A DNA stretch of 64,000 nt from the NCBI GenBank assembly GCA_951640195.1, contig OX621164.1:1779098-1843097 (forward strand), given 5' to 3'. The notes beneath the pieces were generated by a model. That model had not been told where the DNA came from. It was given only the letters and a program-made list of their open reading frames with translations, and searched no databases. The position numbers were made by a program, and so were the translations under genes. Shown here in pieces: positions 36,501 to 49,376 of this stretch; the stretch's first letter is position 1; every line of letters begins with the position of its first letter. This DNA is from Porpolomopsis calyptriformis. Taxonomy: Eukaryota > Basidiomycota > Agaricomycetes > Agaricales > Hygrophoraceae.

Positions 36501-39500
36501 ATCGAGAAATCGGACACTTTCTGAAGCCTTTCCCATCCTCATCAAGGACATCCCTAAGTGGTCTATGGTGAGGGCCAGGACCCCCTAGACATGTGGTTCA
36601 TTGACGAGAGCGGCACAATTAAAAGTAAGTACCTGTTGTGACAATAGGATCTGGTTGATTGATAACTTGATTGATGGTGAGCTTGGGTCGGTGTCATCTT
36701 CTAGCACGCTGAGGGAGACGTCATGGAGCTCAACACGGAAATCCATAGTCGACGACCGACGATGGGTATCTTGCACATTGTTTTGAGCCGAAGGCGCCTC
36801 CGAAGGTAAATGGTGTTGCTCTGGAGGGGTAAAAAATGCAAGTAAAGCAAACACGGGGTCGAGTGCAAATATGACTTGAGGCGAATCGACGGTAAGAATC
36901 GCCAGGGCAGAACCACTTGGACCACCGGACATTGTGTAAAGGAGCATGAATTGATTCCTGTCATGTTGGGCAGCTGGAATAATTTCCCGAAATTTGGAAC
37001 ATCCGGGTCGTGTGTTGCTCATCGTGAAAGACTTCAGCACCAATTGAGCTTCCTGAGCGCCATCAGATAACATCTTGAGTCGTAACGTGCCGTGATTGAG
37101 AGCAAATTCTGCGATACCGTGTTCCTTGAGATTAGATTCCGTGGTGGCTAACGCGTCATACATATGCAGCTGGACAGCATTTACAGTGACTACCAGATCA
37201 ATGGTTGTCCAACTTCGGCTTCCATCAGCAGAAGCCATCGTGCGAAGTTCGGGTTCGAGGTCAACCAGCGTTTCAAGGTTTTCCGGGGGAGTTGGAGGAC
37301 TGGGAGATACCGCGGGCTCCGCTGGGGCATCATACTCAGGAGGGATAGCTAAAACCAGGGGAATGGACTGGGACAAATTGAGGAGTATGATATACTGAAC
37401 TTGGGTCAAGTGAAGTTTAACATCTGAGATATTGATCGAAATCTGTGTAGTGTTATTTAGATTCACTTATTGCCAGACCAGATTCACACAATACCTGAGT
37501 GTCTGGAAAATCATTTTCTTTAGTGCGGTCAATCCCACTTGTTTGGACGATGTCTGCGAAGATGTCAATATCATCAATGATTTTGAGAGTAAGGGGTGCC
37601 CCGTCATTGGAGATAGTAGAGGTGAGTTGAATACCGCGAAGACTGGCCGTCGTCTTGTTTGTTGTTACCTCGGAAGCATTCCGGGCCTTGATCTCACCTA
37701 GACGCATAACCAGGACATCTCGCGAATTTGCGGCATCCGACGGAAAAACAAGGATCGGGGACTTGACAGAGACATCAAACTGCACACGTTCAAGCTCGGA
37801 TGCCCTTTGCACAGCAACCTGCGTAGCAGCATCATATAATCCCTTGAGCTTTGCCAACTTGATCATGAATAGATATATGTCATGGAGAGGCCTGTCCAGA
37901 AACTGGAACTTGACCGACCCGGCGTTCAGAGATATAGATGATTTGATCCCCGTGTACGACTCATCTTGTGGGTCAAATGTCTCATAACAGAATTCAGCGA
38001 AATTGGCGCCTTCGATAGACATCATCTGCTTGAACTCCGGCAAAACGACAACGGCCTCGGAATCACTGCTGAGGGTAAGGCTCCCCAATCGGCCTGTAAT
38101 TCGCATAGTGTTGGAGTGGAGAAGAATGGCAACACCTGCTGTAGACAATGAAAGCGTCGCAATGCTCGTTTGCTCGTTGATTAACATGACTTAATTGGAA
38201 ATCAGGCATTTGATACCAAGCTGAATTAACAGCCGCTGACCTTGAACGCTGGCCAGTTTCACGGAGACGCATATTTTGTCACCTCCGCTTGCTGGCTTTG
38301 AAGGCTCCTTAGTAGCTTCGTTAAGTCCGCTCTCAAGGTACTGCGCTGCTGGAGAAGTTGAGGGAGGGACGAAGGTAGTCATAACAAAATCGTATAAGTT
38401 CAGGACGGGTTCAGGGGCAGCACGAAAAATAAAGGTCGATATCCGAATATCGACACTTTGATTGATACTTTCGTAGACTGTTGCAAATTCAGGAGATGCT
38501 TTGTCCACTCGTCTGTAAACGACGCTGAGGAGATCCTTGTCCGTTGGCGATTCGCCATCCGCAGAAGATATGAATTTGATGGGTTGGCTTCCTTGCTGGA
38601 CAAGATTCATCGACAGCGATCTGAGAACCGGGTGAGAAACTAATATAACGAGGTTCGGGAACGACGGGATACCTCAGATTGATGTCAACTCTCATATCAA
38701 ACTTCGCTTGGGCGAACATCAAAGCGAACCGCTCAAACGAGACATCTCCGAGAGGTTTTTCGATACCAAAACTATTGGACTTCGATAATGACGCCCGTAG
38801 TTGATGTACTTGAAAATTGAACTCGAAATTGTTTTGATGTAAGTCAGGCCGCTGGGAATAGCATTTTAAAAGGTGAGAAGATATGAGTGGTGCTACACAC
38901 CTCGGTACTACCATCGTCAGCTTCAAAATATTGCTCTTCACGAAAACTGGATCCGTCACCACTGTCATTACCCTCATCCTCAATATTGTACTCCGCTTCT
39001 GCGAGGCCAAAGAGTCTAGACGGCTTCCGGAAAGCGTCCGGGCTAAATTTCGCTGGTGCTGGAGTAGCGAGGTCCCCAACTCCAGTATTGTTATCGAAGT
39101 TTGGAATGCAGACGTCTATGAGGCGCATCAGAGATTTGTATTTCGTGTCAGAGAGGTTAACTTGAAGGGTTGGCAGTTCCCCGGAGACCTTGAACCGCGC
39201 CAGACTTAACACACCGGGGACAATTGAGTTATAGACCTGCAAATCGATATTTGTTCGTTCCAAAAGGTGGAGCGAGTCAGTTGAGTTTGAGGCAAGGGCC
39301 TCGCGGCACGATTGCAAATCATTGCCAACCAAGAACTAGGCAAAACAAATATCACCACAGGTTCACAAACAATTTAACAGGACAAACCTGAGCGGCTTCC
39401 AATCTCAAAGACAGTTTATCGTACATTAGGGATTCCAGCCGTTTGTAATCTTCTTCGTTATACTTTTGTTTACGTTTGGCCTGAATTTCGCGGACGGCTC

Positions 39501-42273
39501 GCTTGTCCACAAGATCACTCTCAATGGCAATATGTCCTGCATCAACCACCAGATGCTTGCAATCGTTCGTGGTGATGCTCGAAGCAATTCAGTGGGAAAT
39601 TTATCCAAAATGGGAATACGCACTCTTCGGGAATTATAATGACAGGAGCGTTCATATCCATTTGAACATCAATTGTCTTGTGCGTCTGTAAAGCATGCTC
39701 TAGGCCTGCTCGCGTATCTTTTCGGAAACCTTCGAGCGTTTCGCTGGCAACATTCTGGCTATAAAGGTCAGAACGGCTCGGGCAATGTTTTGACAAGACG
39801 CACGAGCAGAGCTTCAACTGACTCAAGTTGACTAGCAGGGGGCTTGAAAAATCTGTAAACTGCTTCCACAAAACCTTTGTGATAAATGATCTCCATGTGG
39901 CGCATGCGTACGGTTAGAGCGGTGTCAGCGCGATCGTCTAGAGGTTTATTTTCAAACTTGACGAAAAAGAAGGGATCATCGTTGGGGGATTTGCTGTCTA
40001 CGTCTTGGGTGTCTGAGTGGTCCGAACTGCCCTTCGGGTCTTTCACCTGAACGATCTGAGGGTAAAGAGTGTTTTTCGAAGTGCCGTCGAGAACTTGAAG
40101 TCCACCGAGCGTAACAGACGTCTCAAGGTTATCGGGCCTCTGAATGACATCCGCCTGAAGTGCAGTGAATATGACAGATACAATTTCTTCAATGTTCCCA
40201 TGTGGATCCGACCTCAGCGTAAAAGAGCCTTTCTTGAGTTTCGCTGTGATACAGGCTTTCAAAGCATCTCGAGGGGGCTGCAATGAATCCACTAGGGCGG
40301 TCTTCTCGTCGTAATCGAGAGCGGCGTATAACTCCTTGCGCTGCTCAGCGGTCATTGTACCTCCGAATGAAACACCTTCATCTTTCCGCGAGGATGTCCA
40401 CAGCCAGCCAATCCAGCCTTGCGCGGTTTGTGATTGTTGTTTTCTTTTGTCTTCCTCAAGTTTCTTCCGTAATGCCTGATCTTTTCGAAGGCGAGATCGT
40501 GCTATTGATCGATAGAAACGAATATCCTCATAAGAGAGTTTCTTTTCCAGTGCTTGGAGTGTTGGAGTGTCCTGCCATGAAGTCAGTTATGTGAGCGAGT
40601 TAGGGGTGAAGGGTGGTTGCTCACCGAAGCCGCCAAAGAATTTAGTACCTTTCTCTGAAACAAATCCACATACGTATTTCGGTCGTTGCGACGCCCTTCG
40701 AAAAAAGGCCAAGTCCATCTCTGATTACGCTCTCGAATACCTTCCAAAATTGCCTTCCCAGCAAAGATCAACCGTGATCTTGCAGGCTTGGTTGCAAAGT
40801 CTTCTTCACTTGGCCGGTATTTGTGATACTACGGGCGAAATCAGAATACAGAAGAGTATCGTAGGGAATGACAGCAACTGACTTGATGCTGTCTCAGGTA
40901 AAAGTGATACATATCAACCAGAGAAATGGCATCCCTGTATTGGTTGTCATCGAGCGCAACAGCAATCTCGTTAAAAAGCAGTTGGACATCGAATCGGGGT
41001 GTTTCTTTGTCCAACTTATTATGCATTACGATCTTGAAAGAGAATAGTTTAAGCAAGTAAAAAGACTAGCTGGGGCTTTACTAACTCTGCCTTCTCCAGA
41101 GACGGGTTTGAGGATAAATTGGTGGTTTGTGTCTTCATTCCCTTGAGAAATCTCAATAATTTAGGAAAAGGGATTAAGCTGCCATGTTCCACAAATTAGA
41201 AATGATTCATACCAAATCCGAAAATCTTTTGATCGCCTCTGCGAGAGGTAGTCCAGCCATGCTTTGCGAATCGGTGTCGAAGTAGAGTGCTAAGGATTGC
41301 AAGTTTGCTAGCTATCGCACGAGTGAGTGTGACAGTTGCATACTGTGGAAACAAAGAATTACCTTGTGAATGGCGCCCGCAGTACTTTCGATAAACGCAG
41401 CCTCCCAGTTTTCATTGACGGATACAGCAGCGAACCCTGCCAATGTGATACCTGCTGCAAAAGGATGCTATCGACCATAACAACGCTCCCGCTCTTAGCT
41501 ATAAGATGAGAAAGGATTCAATCTAACGCACCCCCGGAACGCTCATCTCGTCCTCGTAGCGAACATGGATGTTCTTGACCGTCACCTGGAGATTGTTTAT
41601 GATTTTAGCTGTCAATGAGGCCCACAGGCCTTTCGACTGCGGAGAGTCATCTACCAGAGCATTTCAGTCGTGCTCGCCGAATCGTGACAATGTCTAGTCG
41701 TACCGGCCGATTCTGTCTCACTATGCATGTGCAGAAGTTCCGTATTGGCGAGGCGTTCCATCTTTGCGGCTTGTGCCCTTTGCTCCTCCTCCTCTGGATC
41801 GATCTGGCCTTGTGAGGAGGGGATTACCAGCAAATATACATTTTCGATCAAGATTTCCACAGGTTGATTCCCTAGGTTCATCCAATGCAGAGAGAGTGTG
41901 AAGGTCCCAAGATAGCCTTGCATACACCTCGAAAGATTAGCAAGAGATACACTTATATAAGAATTTCGTTGTCGTACCTTCCAGGATGTCGACAGGTAAT
42001 CTGAACTTATCGAGGGCACCCTTCTTCAGGCGTAGATTGTGAAGGGTCAACTGGCCTAACATGGATCATCAACACACCGAGAAATGCAGTACAAAAGCCT
42101 ACGACTTACCTTGCCCGATACCATAATTGACCTGGTTCATATCCAAATTCTCCACATATGGGGCGAGAATCCGATTGAATAACTGGAGGATGCGAGAGTG
42201 AACGAGCGAGTGGGAATGAAGAGCGCATACGCACGACATTCAAGACTTCTTTTCCAGGATCTAACCACCACAT
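30572..42273 (-). CDS. VPS13: VPS13 bridge-like lipid transfer protein
   Basis: Giant lipid conduit at membrane contact sites. The start exon [13 protein letters not shown] joins [20 protein letters not shown] and [21 protein letters not shown], the chorein N-terminus. [15 protein letters not shown] and [16 protein letters not shown] (about 41530-41580) are classic early VPS13 blocks. The middle is a long chain of beta-rich lipid-groove repeats (about 34000-40400). The VAB-like region spans roughly 32900-35300. The C-terminal block is diagnostic: [35 protein letters not shown] (31860-31990) and [20 protein letters not shown], then a pleckstrin-like end with [15 protein letters not shown] and [12 protein letters not shown]. 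The stop is at 30572. The gene is split into more than 40 short exons by introns of about 50 nt. Spliced length is roughly 3,000 residues, the normal size. Start chosen because [13 protein letters not shown] sits exactly where the chorein domain begins. Confidence 0.95.
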
Positions 42274-42692
42274 TATGATGGTCTTCAGGACTGCGCGTTG
42301 ACTCTAAGCGTTGAGCTGATGGAAATTGAACTAAAATTACGTCACCCCCCGCCTACCGGCGTGTCAGCCAACTTCCAAGCTCAACGAGGCTTGGTATTTG
42401 GCCATCCTACCACCACCCATCTTGTAGATGTTCTCACTTCCCCGCATAATAAGCGGGCTACGTGAGGTGCCTGAATCACGATGATACACCTTGTTCAAAC
42501 GTCCTTTACATCATAGCAATCATGTTCCGGGCCTTTTCGTGCTTGCCCGAATTTGTCCCGTGACCACACCAGAATGAACGCACTTCAGTATTTAAACCTC
42601 GTCTGATTGGCTACGCATAGACTTTCTCCCGGTTTGCCTGTCCCACCAGCACCTTTGTCCTTTGAAAGCTCTTTCGAACCACCCGCCCTGTG
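42274..42692. other. upstream region of VPS13
   Basis: About 420 bases between VPS13 and a possible divergent small gene. Contains C-rich stretches (CACCCCCCGCC at about 42342) and no convincing coding exon. Probably the VPS13 promoter. Confidence 0.35.
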
Positions 42693-43401
42693 ATGGTTCC
42701 CATTCTTTCCCAGTCGACCGAGGAATCTCAAACCACCATTGAATTGAGTGAGGTGCGTCAAGAAGCAGGGATAAACCGTTCTCATTTTCACACTGGTATC
42801 CACAGTTAGGAAGTTTGCGCGATGCCGTGGAACCGTTCACAAGGTTTGTGTTGTTCCCCTCTTGAGATATAGAACGAGAAATATCGGGAGCAACAGGCTG
42901 CTTAGCCGTTCCAGCAACTCAGTCCGCTTACATTGCACCGTTCCCACTTGGAGCTGTCCGTCTGATACATGTAAACATTTCTAAGCATCTGAACGTCCGA
43001 ATTTGTTGCTCAAGGGAGGGATGTAGGCCTTGACCTTCACGATCTTCACGAGCTGCGTTCCCGATCGTTGCTATTCATTCACATGTTGTTGGAGTCTCTT
43101 CGTTCGCGTGGAGTAAGTTCTTAATGTGTTCTGTTTGAAACTTGAATTGACATATTCTGTTAGGTCGTTGCTTCGTACCGACTAACGCCATCAGATTCTT
43201 CTTTGTGTGTTGTTAGCGTCCTGCCTCCCGAGATGAGTATTACCCAGGCCAAGGCGGCAACGACTGTGATACTACAACGTACAAAAATAAGTAAAAAGTA
43301 CGTATCTGATCAACATTGAACTCCTACATGAGCCCCTGATCATTGCCAGTAGAAAGACCGTTTGGCTTGTGGAGGATGGTCCTGCGTTGATTATCACATG
43401 A
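42693..43401 (+). CDS. candidate small spliced gene, unrecognised
   Basis: I do not recognise a family. Short open segments can be joined by plausible GT-AG introns of about 50 nt: MVPILSQSTEESQTTIELSE; LGSLRDAVEPFTR; an uncertain third exon ending near WSCPSDTC; LDLHDLHELRSRSLLFIHML with LESLRSRG; VVASYRLTPSDSSLCVVSV continuing LPPEMSITQAKAATTVILQR; and a last exon RKTVWLVEDGPALIIT with a TGA at 43401. Donors GTGCGT, GTAAGT and GTACGT are good, and the phases agree for the last three junctions. The third exon is the weak point. The product would be about 140-150 residues without membrane segments or an obvious motif. It would be divergent from VPS13. It could also be a decayed gene. Confidence 0.35.
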
Positions 43402-43618
43402 TACGGACCGAATTTAGCATCAACGATCTGCACTGCCTCGCCTTTGGAGAGCGCATTGATAAATTTCCCCTGACTGGACCAATAATATTTAACTCCTACA
43501 TCTTTCTTCGAGCTAATGGCGATAACGTACATAGCGTGACTTGTCCATAACATCTGTCACACATCATATCTCAGGTTCTGACAAATTTACTCATCGTTCC
43601 TTCTCGTCACTCCCTTCA

Positions 43619-44829
43619 ATGGCCCCACTTGCGGACTTCATCCTCTCTCACATTTCGTTCCCGTCTGTCCCTCACTATTTAACGTCTTATGTTCCTGGGG
43701 AAACCCCTTTCTCGACGACACCTTCAGTGCTGACCGCATTGGCCTCGTATCTTGCTGTCATTTATGGTGTACAAGAAGTCATGAAAAATCAGCAAGCTTA
43801 CAAACTTACGCCCATCTTCCGTGCTCACAACATGTTCCTGAGCGTCGGCAGCCTGGTTTTGTTGATTTTCATGTTGGAGGAGATTCTCCCTAGAATTTGG
43901 AAGGACGGTCTCTATTTTGCCATGTGTGCTGAGGACTCATGGACCAGTGTAAGCGTTTGCACTGTCTTTTAAGAACAGTCCCGTGTTCAGTCAAGTTTTA
44001 GAGAATGGAATTTTACTACATGATTAACTACTCATTCAAATACCTCGAACTTTTTGATACCGTGTTCCTTGCATTCAGGAAAAAACCCTTACGTGAGTGT
44101 TATATCCCTTGAAGTTTGTTTCGGTTCTAAATTGGTGGACTACGACTCTAGCCTTTTTGCACGTTTTCCATCACTCTGCCACCGCCCTGTTATGCTTCTC
44201 CCAGCTTAACGGCAAGACCAGCGTGGTAAGTGAGTTAAAGTATTATCTTTTCTTTTCTCAGCTTTCTTTTTCCAAGTCGTGGGTCGTGATATCTCTCAAT
44301 TTGGCTGTCCATGTTATAATGTGTAAGATTCCTCTTCCTTGGTGCATTCTTATCTATCAACGAGACGCACATTCGTAGATTACTATTACTATGCGACCGC
44401 TGCCGGCGCCAAGATCTGGGTAAGTTGATGCCTATTTCTCTTTTGATTGAACTGTTCATGTTGCCATTCAGTGGAAAAAGTATCTGACAATAATGCAAAT
44501 CGCACAATTCGTCATAGATATTTTTGTTGTCTATTTCGGGAGTACGTGCATCCATTCTGACAAGATACGAGACTGCATTTATGTGCCTTTCCACAGCGTA
44601 TGAGCATTACGCTGCAACATATTACAGTGACGCCTTGCCGCACGTTGGCAACTGTGCCGGAACAGAAACCGCTGCCCTTTTTGGATGCGGGCTTATTACC
44701 GTCTACCTCTGTCTCTTCATTAATTTTTATCTTCAGACATACAAAAAACCGGTGAAGAAGGGGAATCTCGTCATCAATGGCAATGGTGTTGCAAACGGGA
44801 ACGTGTCAGTATTTTGTCAGTATTGTTGA
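43619..44829 (+). CDS. ELO-family very-long-chain fatty acid elongase
   Basis: 3-ketoacyl-CoA synthase of the ER, performing the condensation step of fatty acid elongation. From [15 protein letters not shown] there are several membrane helices ([35 protein letters not shown]). The ELO motifs [19 protein letters not shown] (about 44037-44092) and the catalytic histidine box HVFHHSAT (44160-44185) are followed by the [19 protein letters not shown] block (the HxMYxYY region), [17 protein letters not shown] and FINFYLQTY. At least five introns of about 50-60 nt cut the gene. The tail is rich in Gly and Asn. The frame ends at 44829, but a GTGTCA donor at 44800 with the AG at 44857-44858 could replace the last residues, so the very end is uncertain. 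About 310 residues. The chain length it makes cannot be told here. Confidence 0.92.
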
Positions 44830-45080
44830 TCTGCCTCCTAAGCCCTCTGCTCTTAGGAACAAGCACGAGTGAAGGATTGTTTAGAAAATTACAATCACGA
44901 GCTAAATACTCGGGACCAAGTATCACGCCAGATTCCTGGCTTTAATGTTAGATGACCCTCACCCATTCCATCTTGCTCATTTTGTCTTTGGTACTTTTGA
45001 GTCATGTGGCGTGAGATAATTTCGCGGCAAGCCTCAATCCGTTTCCGAGTCACGGCACTGACCTCCATCCTGCAAGCTTC

Positions 45081-46435
45081 ATGTCCTCTTCGAAAGCTGG
45101 TTATGAGTCCTTCCTGATCAAAAATATTTCTACCATTTCTTCTCTGGAGTCGTCGTTGAGATCTGTCACTTGGTTCTTGCCCGGGAGGTTCAAGGATGCC
45201 GAGCTGGCCTCCGAAGCTTGTCAGTCATTGATATTGTCGTTCTAGTTCTCTTATAATAAACCTATTCACAACCAGTATCTGCTTTGCTCAATGTGATCAG
45301 TTTGTATCACGACACTCTCCTTGCAAAGGTTATCCAGAACAATCCGAAATACAAGCCCATCCTACCTTCCTCTTTGCACACTCGTTTCACAAGAGCATGG
45401 GTTGACAGAGCCACTCTCTACAAATGGGCCGCAAGAGTTCTTGAATTACTCCGTTTTACTGAATTGGTGATTGAGATGGGTTTGCGACGGAAGGTCTCTT
45501 CGAAAATCAGGTGGCGAGTTCTGATCCTTTTGGAAGTTTTCAAGTGCGTAGAGCGCAAAGGTATCGCATAAATTATGATTTATCTTGATGATTAGAGCGT
45601 CGCTTCGTATGGTTTTACTACGTGTCACCAGGCGTCCACTATTGTCCCCCCCCATTCCTGAGAGGGAATATGACCCAACCCCACTGCCGCCATCATCAAA
45701 CACTTCCTCTCCAACACTCGCTCCATCATCTCCTGCGTCTTCACCCCCTGCTACTCCAGAGCATTTCAGAAACAACCATGTACCCCTCCCCATGCATCCC
45801 CTCCTCAACTCTCCGTCTCCTACTCAGCCCCAAGCTGCTACGGAGGACTTCCTATTGTCCAAGGCTCTTACGACCTCATCCGTGAAGCCACCGACTGCCC
45901 TTGTCAGGGCATTATCCAATCCACAGGACTGGCTTTCTGAAACAATTTACTTGTTAAGGCCGCTGGTATATGGTAAATCATTGATCCTGCCGTCATATTA
46001 AAAAATAGTTTGACTTATCCTTCAGTCACCCTATTGACTTACAATCGACATTCAAGCCGACCCTTGGTTGTTGCACTGGTGATGGAGTTGGTTTCACGTA
46101 AACTTCGTCGAAAACCACCACCTTCGGCTGCCCTTGAACGTGCCGAGTACGCTAGAAGGGACAGAGACATGCTCTGGTATCTTCTACGCGGCTCTCTCTG
46201 GGAGTCCTACACACGGTTGGCAGATCCCTTTCACGATTTGAACATTGATCCTGACTACCTGCCCTTCAGACCAAAATTGGTGGCGTTTGCAAACCAACCT
46301 CACACACCCTTTCTCGGATTGCTTGGCGCCTTCATAAGAGATTGGGTTCCGTTGATTGACCAGTATTATTATTGTGCGTAACGATTCTTTCTGTCGTTTT
46401 AATTCCTAATTCTCTCCATAGACACGGCCCCTTAA
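45081..46435 (+). CDS. PEX16: peroxisomal membrane biogenesis protein PEX16
   Basis: Pex16 recruits Pex3 and peroxisomal membrane proteins at the ER and peroxisome. Exon 1 starts MSSSKAGYESFLIKNIS and contains SVTWFLPGRFKDAELASEA. After an intron comes LNVISLYHDTLLAKVI and the family core SLHTRFTRAWVDRATLYKWA, RVLELLRFTELVIEMGL and RWRVLILLEVFKASLRMVLL, then TRRPLLSPPIPER. A Ser/Pro-rich insert (45660-45880) precedes NPQDWLSETIYLLRPLVYV. The C-terminal helices have SRPLVVALVMELVSRKLRR, RDRDMLWYLLRGSLWESYT and LGAFIRDWVPLIDQYYYYT, ending at a TAA at 46435 after a last intron (46375-46421). About 380 residues. It stands in tandem 250 bases behind the elongase and converges on the RBM39-like gene. 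Confidence 0.93.
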
Positions 46436-46810
46436 TCGACTTCCAATCTGACGGCGACCTTGATTACTATTGTTGTTTATCCAATGTTGTTTCAATACCG
46501 CAAAGGATGAATTATCATTTCGATTGGTGAAAATGCAACGCGGAAAATAGGCAAAGCGCGCAACACAACATCCAGAAAGCATCAATTAACAGTGAAACAG
46601 AACCGGCCTCTGTCTTCTGCTTCTCCTCGTTCCGACAGCTTTCTAGAAGAATCTGCACGGCAGAATGGGCTTGAGAATAGAATCAAAAGAAGAGAAAAAA
46701 AAGTCCTCAATCCACCAACTCTGGGTGTTGAAATATTTTCTGTTTCGCGGGGATTGGAAGATTCAGTAAGAGCTTCGGATCAAACAGGTGAAAACCCGAC
46801 GGTGTCTCTT
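46436..46810. other. convergent intergenic gap, PEX16 / RBM39-like
   Basis: About 375 bases between the two stop codons. A plus-strand open stretch at 46592-46840 has no start context or recognisable content. Probably 3' UTRs. Confidence 0.4.
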
Positions 46811-49257
46811 TTACTGGTGAGCCTGCATGATCGCGTCTGAGATAAATGTAGCAGAAACTTGTTTCCCGCCAAACCAGCGACCGTTGAGCCCTTGGATCGC
46901 ATTTTTGGCTGATTCGATAGAATCAAACTTGAGGTAGATTTCGCCCTATGCACGCTGACATGAGCTCACGGTATAATAAGGGCAGCAGGACTCGATTCTC
47001 ACCTGTGTTTCCTTTTCAACCTTGATTGCTTCCACTGCTCCATACTTGTCTTCGCATTCGCCCTTGACATCATCTGCAAGATCCTTGTCCCAATCTCGTT
47101 CCGTTTCTCTGATCATAGGCATTAGCTAAACAAGTATGCTGTCCGCTTATGAGGACTCACTCTTCAGGGTCAAACATGTTTCTTAACAGAACAGAACGCG
47201 ACTGCATCGTTTGAGTGATTGTCGGCTTCATCCTATTGTGGAATAAGGCGCCGTACGCTGAACATCGGGCTGATAAGGTCACTCACACTGACTCAGGTTT
47301 TGATGCTGGTTCAATCCTGGCAAGTTTTTGCATTAGCGCTTGACGAGAAGCTGCGTTCAAGTTACCACCTGAGGTAGGGTAAATTGAGGTCAGAAGACAT
47401 TGGAAAAGAATTCAGACTCACCGCCCGCTTCATCCAGGGAATCCTGTTGAGTATATCTCGCCGTGCCTTTCTCGTGCACAGTATTTACACGCAGCTAGAA
47501 ATATGATTAATTGAATGTATCAACTCGGCAGAGTGAATCACCTCACCGTGCGACCAGCAAGTTCGAAGCCTTCCATTTGTTCCAAGGCCATTTTCGCATC
47601 TTCCGCTCGTTTATATCTATGGTGAATGACCGTAAAAGATTGAACGAAGACTTCCGTAGTCGATATCAACTCACTGAACAAAAGCATAGCCTTTGCTACG
47701 CCCAGTCATTGGGTCCCTATGAAGGTCGACAAATTCAAGTTCGCCGAAAGGCTCAAACACCTGCTTAACATCAGACTCGGTGAGATTGAAATGGAGCGAG
47801 CCAACGTAAAGTCTGCAAAAATGTCAGCGTTCAACAGAACAAGCAGTGAAAGGATATGCGCACTGCATAGCTCCATGAGGAGCGCTGACACCAGGGGGAA
47901 GGTTGAGGTTTCTGCGGAAGGGATATTACGCCTTCAGAGATCTGAGACCAGTAATTTAAACTCACCCATCCCCTGGGTGGAGTTTGTTCCTCTCTGATTC
48001 AGTTAGTTGTACCATCATAGGAAGTCCCATTACGACGGTCCCTGTAAGAGCAATCGCCTTCTCAACTAGATCAATAGAGCGGAATTCAACATATCCGATT
48101 CTATGCATATTGGGCGTCAGCGGATGGCAAATATTTCCACAAGTCGGTTAACCATACCCTTTGGAACGTCTTGAAAGTCTGTCCGTAACAATTCTTGAGT
48201 CCATGACTGTACCGTCTCCAAGCTTTTCTTCGAAGAAGTAACCCAAATCACGAGCGGTGAGCCGTGCTGCAAGTTGAGAGACAAAAACAGACCGAGCCTC
48301 GGAGTCGTCTTCTTTCGGCTCATCTGGATTATAAGGGTCATCTGGAGGGAGTTCATAAGTGGGAGAAGGACGTCTAGTTGGAAAATATGAGATTTCTAAT
48401 AAGGGAAGAGGAACGATAACCTACTTCACAAAAGGAGGTGGGCTTTTCCTGTCACGTCTCCGGTCTGAGAAGCGCTCATCATCGGAAGGTGGAGGTCGGT
48501 CATCACTCCGACCATGCTCTCGATCTCTTCGATATCGAGGAAGCTCGTCGAAATCATCGCGAGGATCGCGCGGGAGCCTGGAAGGTCTGCCTAGATTCTT
48601 GCGGTCATAGTCGCGCGGGCGATCCCCGCGGTCAGAGTGTTTGCTTCGGGGACTATCCTTAGGTGGAGGTGGGTGCGGTGAAACTTCATCCATCCCGTCG
48701 TCCGACTTTTTTCTCTTAGAACGATCCTCTTGATCACGTAATTCGGGGGACTCGTCCGCCTCGTCGTTCCTTTTCCTCCGTCGATCTCTGTCCTTTTCAT
48801 CTCGTTCACGATCCCTATCGCGCTCCCTATCACGGTCTCGATGACTTGTCCGACTGTCCCCCGCATCACGCACTCTATCACTACGGTATCTGGGTTCGCC
48901 ATCCCGATCACGGCGCCTTTCTCTGTCTTTATCGCGGTCCCTGTCTCTGAGAGACCTTTCGCGAGACCTGCTGAGTCTATCTCTATCCCGGTATGCCTTT
49001 TCGCTGCCTCTGTCTCGGCTCCGACTTTTCCTTCGTCTTTCGTCATGGTCACCTCGTTCGCGACGCCTCTCACGCCTCTCACGCTCTCTCGAATGAGACC
49101 GATGAGACCGTTTAGTGCGGAGAGTATCAGTAGAATGATTGCGAGATCTGAGGGTATTCCAATAGTATGAAAGGATTGTGATAGCAGTGAAAGAGTATTA
49201 CGCACGAATGACGATTTGGCGACTTGTCGACGTCCATCTTGCCGTTTGGAGATGCCA
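46811..49257 (-). CDS. RBM39: RBM39-like splicing factor (RS domain, RRMs)
   Basis: U2AF65-related nuclear splicing factor of the RBM39/CC1.3 family. From MASPNGKMDVDKSPNRHS the first 250 residues are a dense Arg/Ser, Arg/Asp and Arg/Glu region (48420-49130). RRM1 follows (ARSVFVSQLAARLTARDLGY ... SKGIGYVEFRSIDLVEKAI), then the PPGVSAPHGAM linker. RRM2 is LYVGSLHFNLTESDVKQVF ... GRSKGYAFVQ (exon 47675-47812) with YKRAEDAKMALEQMEGFELA (exon 47547-47616). The Ala/Glu linker has ALMQKLARIEP. The C-terminal UHM-type RRM has SVLLRNMFDPEEE, EIYLKFDSIESAKNAIQGL and GRWFGGKQVSATFISD, ending at a TAA at 46811. About ten introns; around 630 residues. The 119-base gap to RRP36 must serve both promoters. 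A partial copy of its RRM2 lies at 50863-51219. Confidence 0.93.
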
Positions 49258-49376
49258 TCGTGGACGTCCTGGTCTGAGGGGTCGAGAAAGAAACGAAAAT
49301 TACTTGATTGGATCTTATTACATAATATTTCACCCTTTCCCAAAAAAATTCAATCTCAACGGTTAGCTCGATTGCA
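49258..49376. promoter_or_regulatory. shared divergent promoter, RBM39-like / RRP36
   Basis: The start codons of the splicing factor (minus) and RRP36 (plus) are 119 bases apart, so one short region has to drive both. It is AT-rich (ATTACATAATATTTC) with an A run before the RRP36 start. No TATA box at a useful distance. Confidence 0.5.

Noticed and set aside
16145..42273. a functional trafficking gene cluster (AP-2 alpha, DENN, VPS13, later RAB4)
   Set aside because: The genes are interspersed with DPH7, a helicase and others, on both strands with separate promoters; their nearness looks like chance in a compact genome.
48591..49343. 250-residue open frame beside the RBM39-like gene
   Set aside because: Same strand but another frame of the Arg/Asp-rich repeat region; repeats of GAxxGx codons stay open in more than one frame. 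The frame joined to the RRMs is the supported one.
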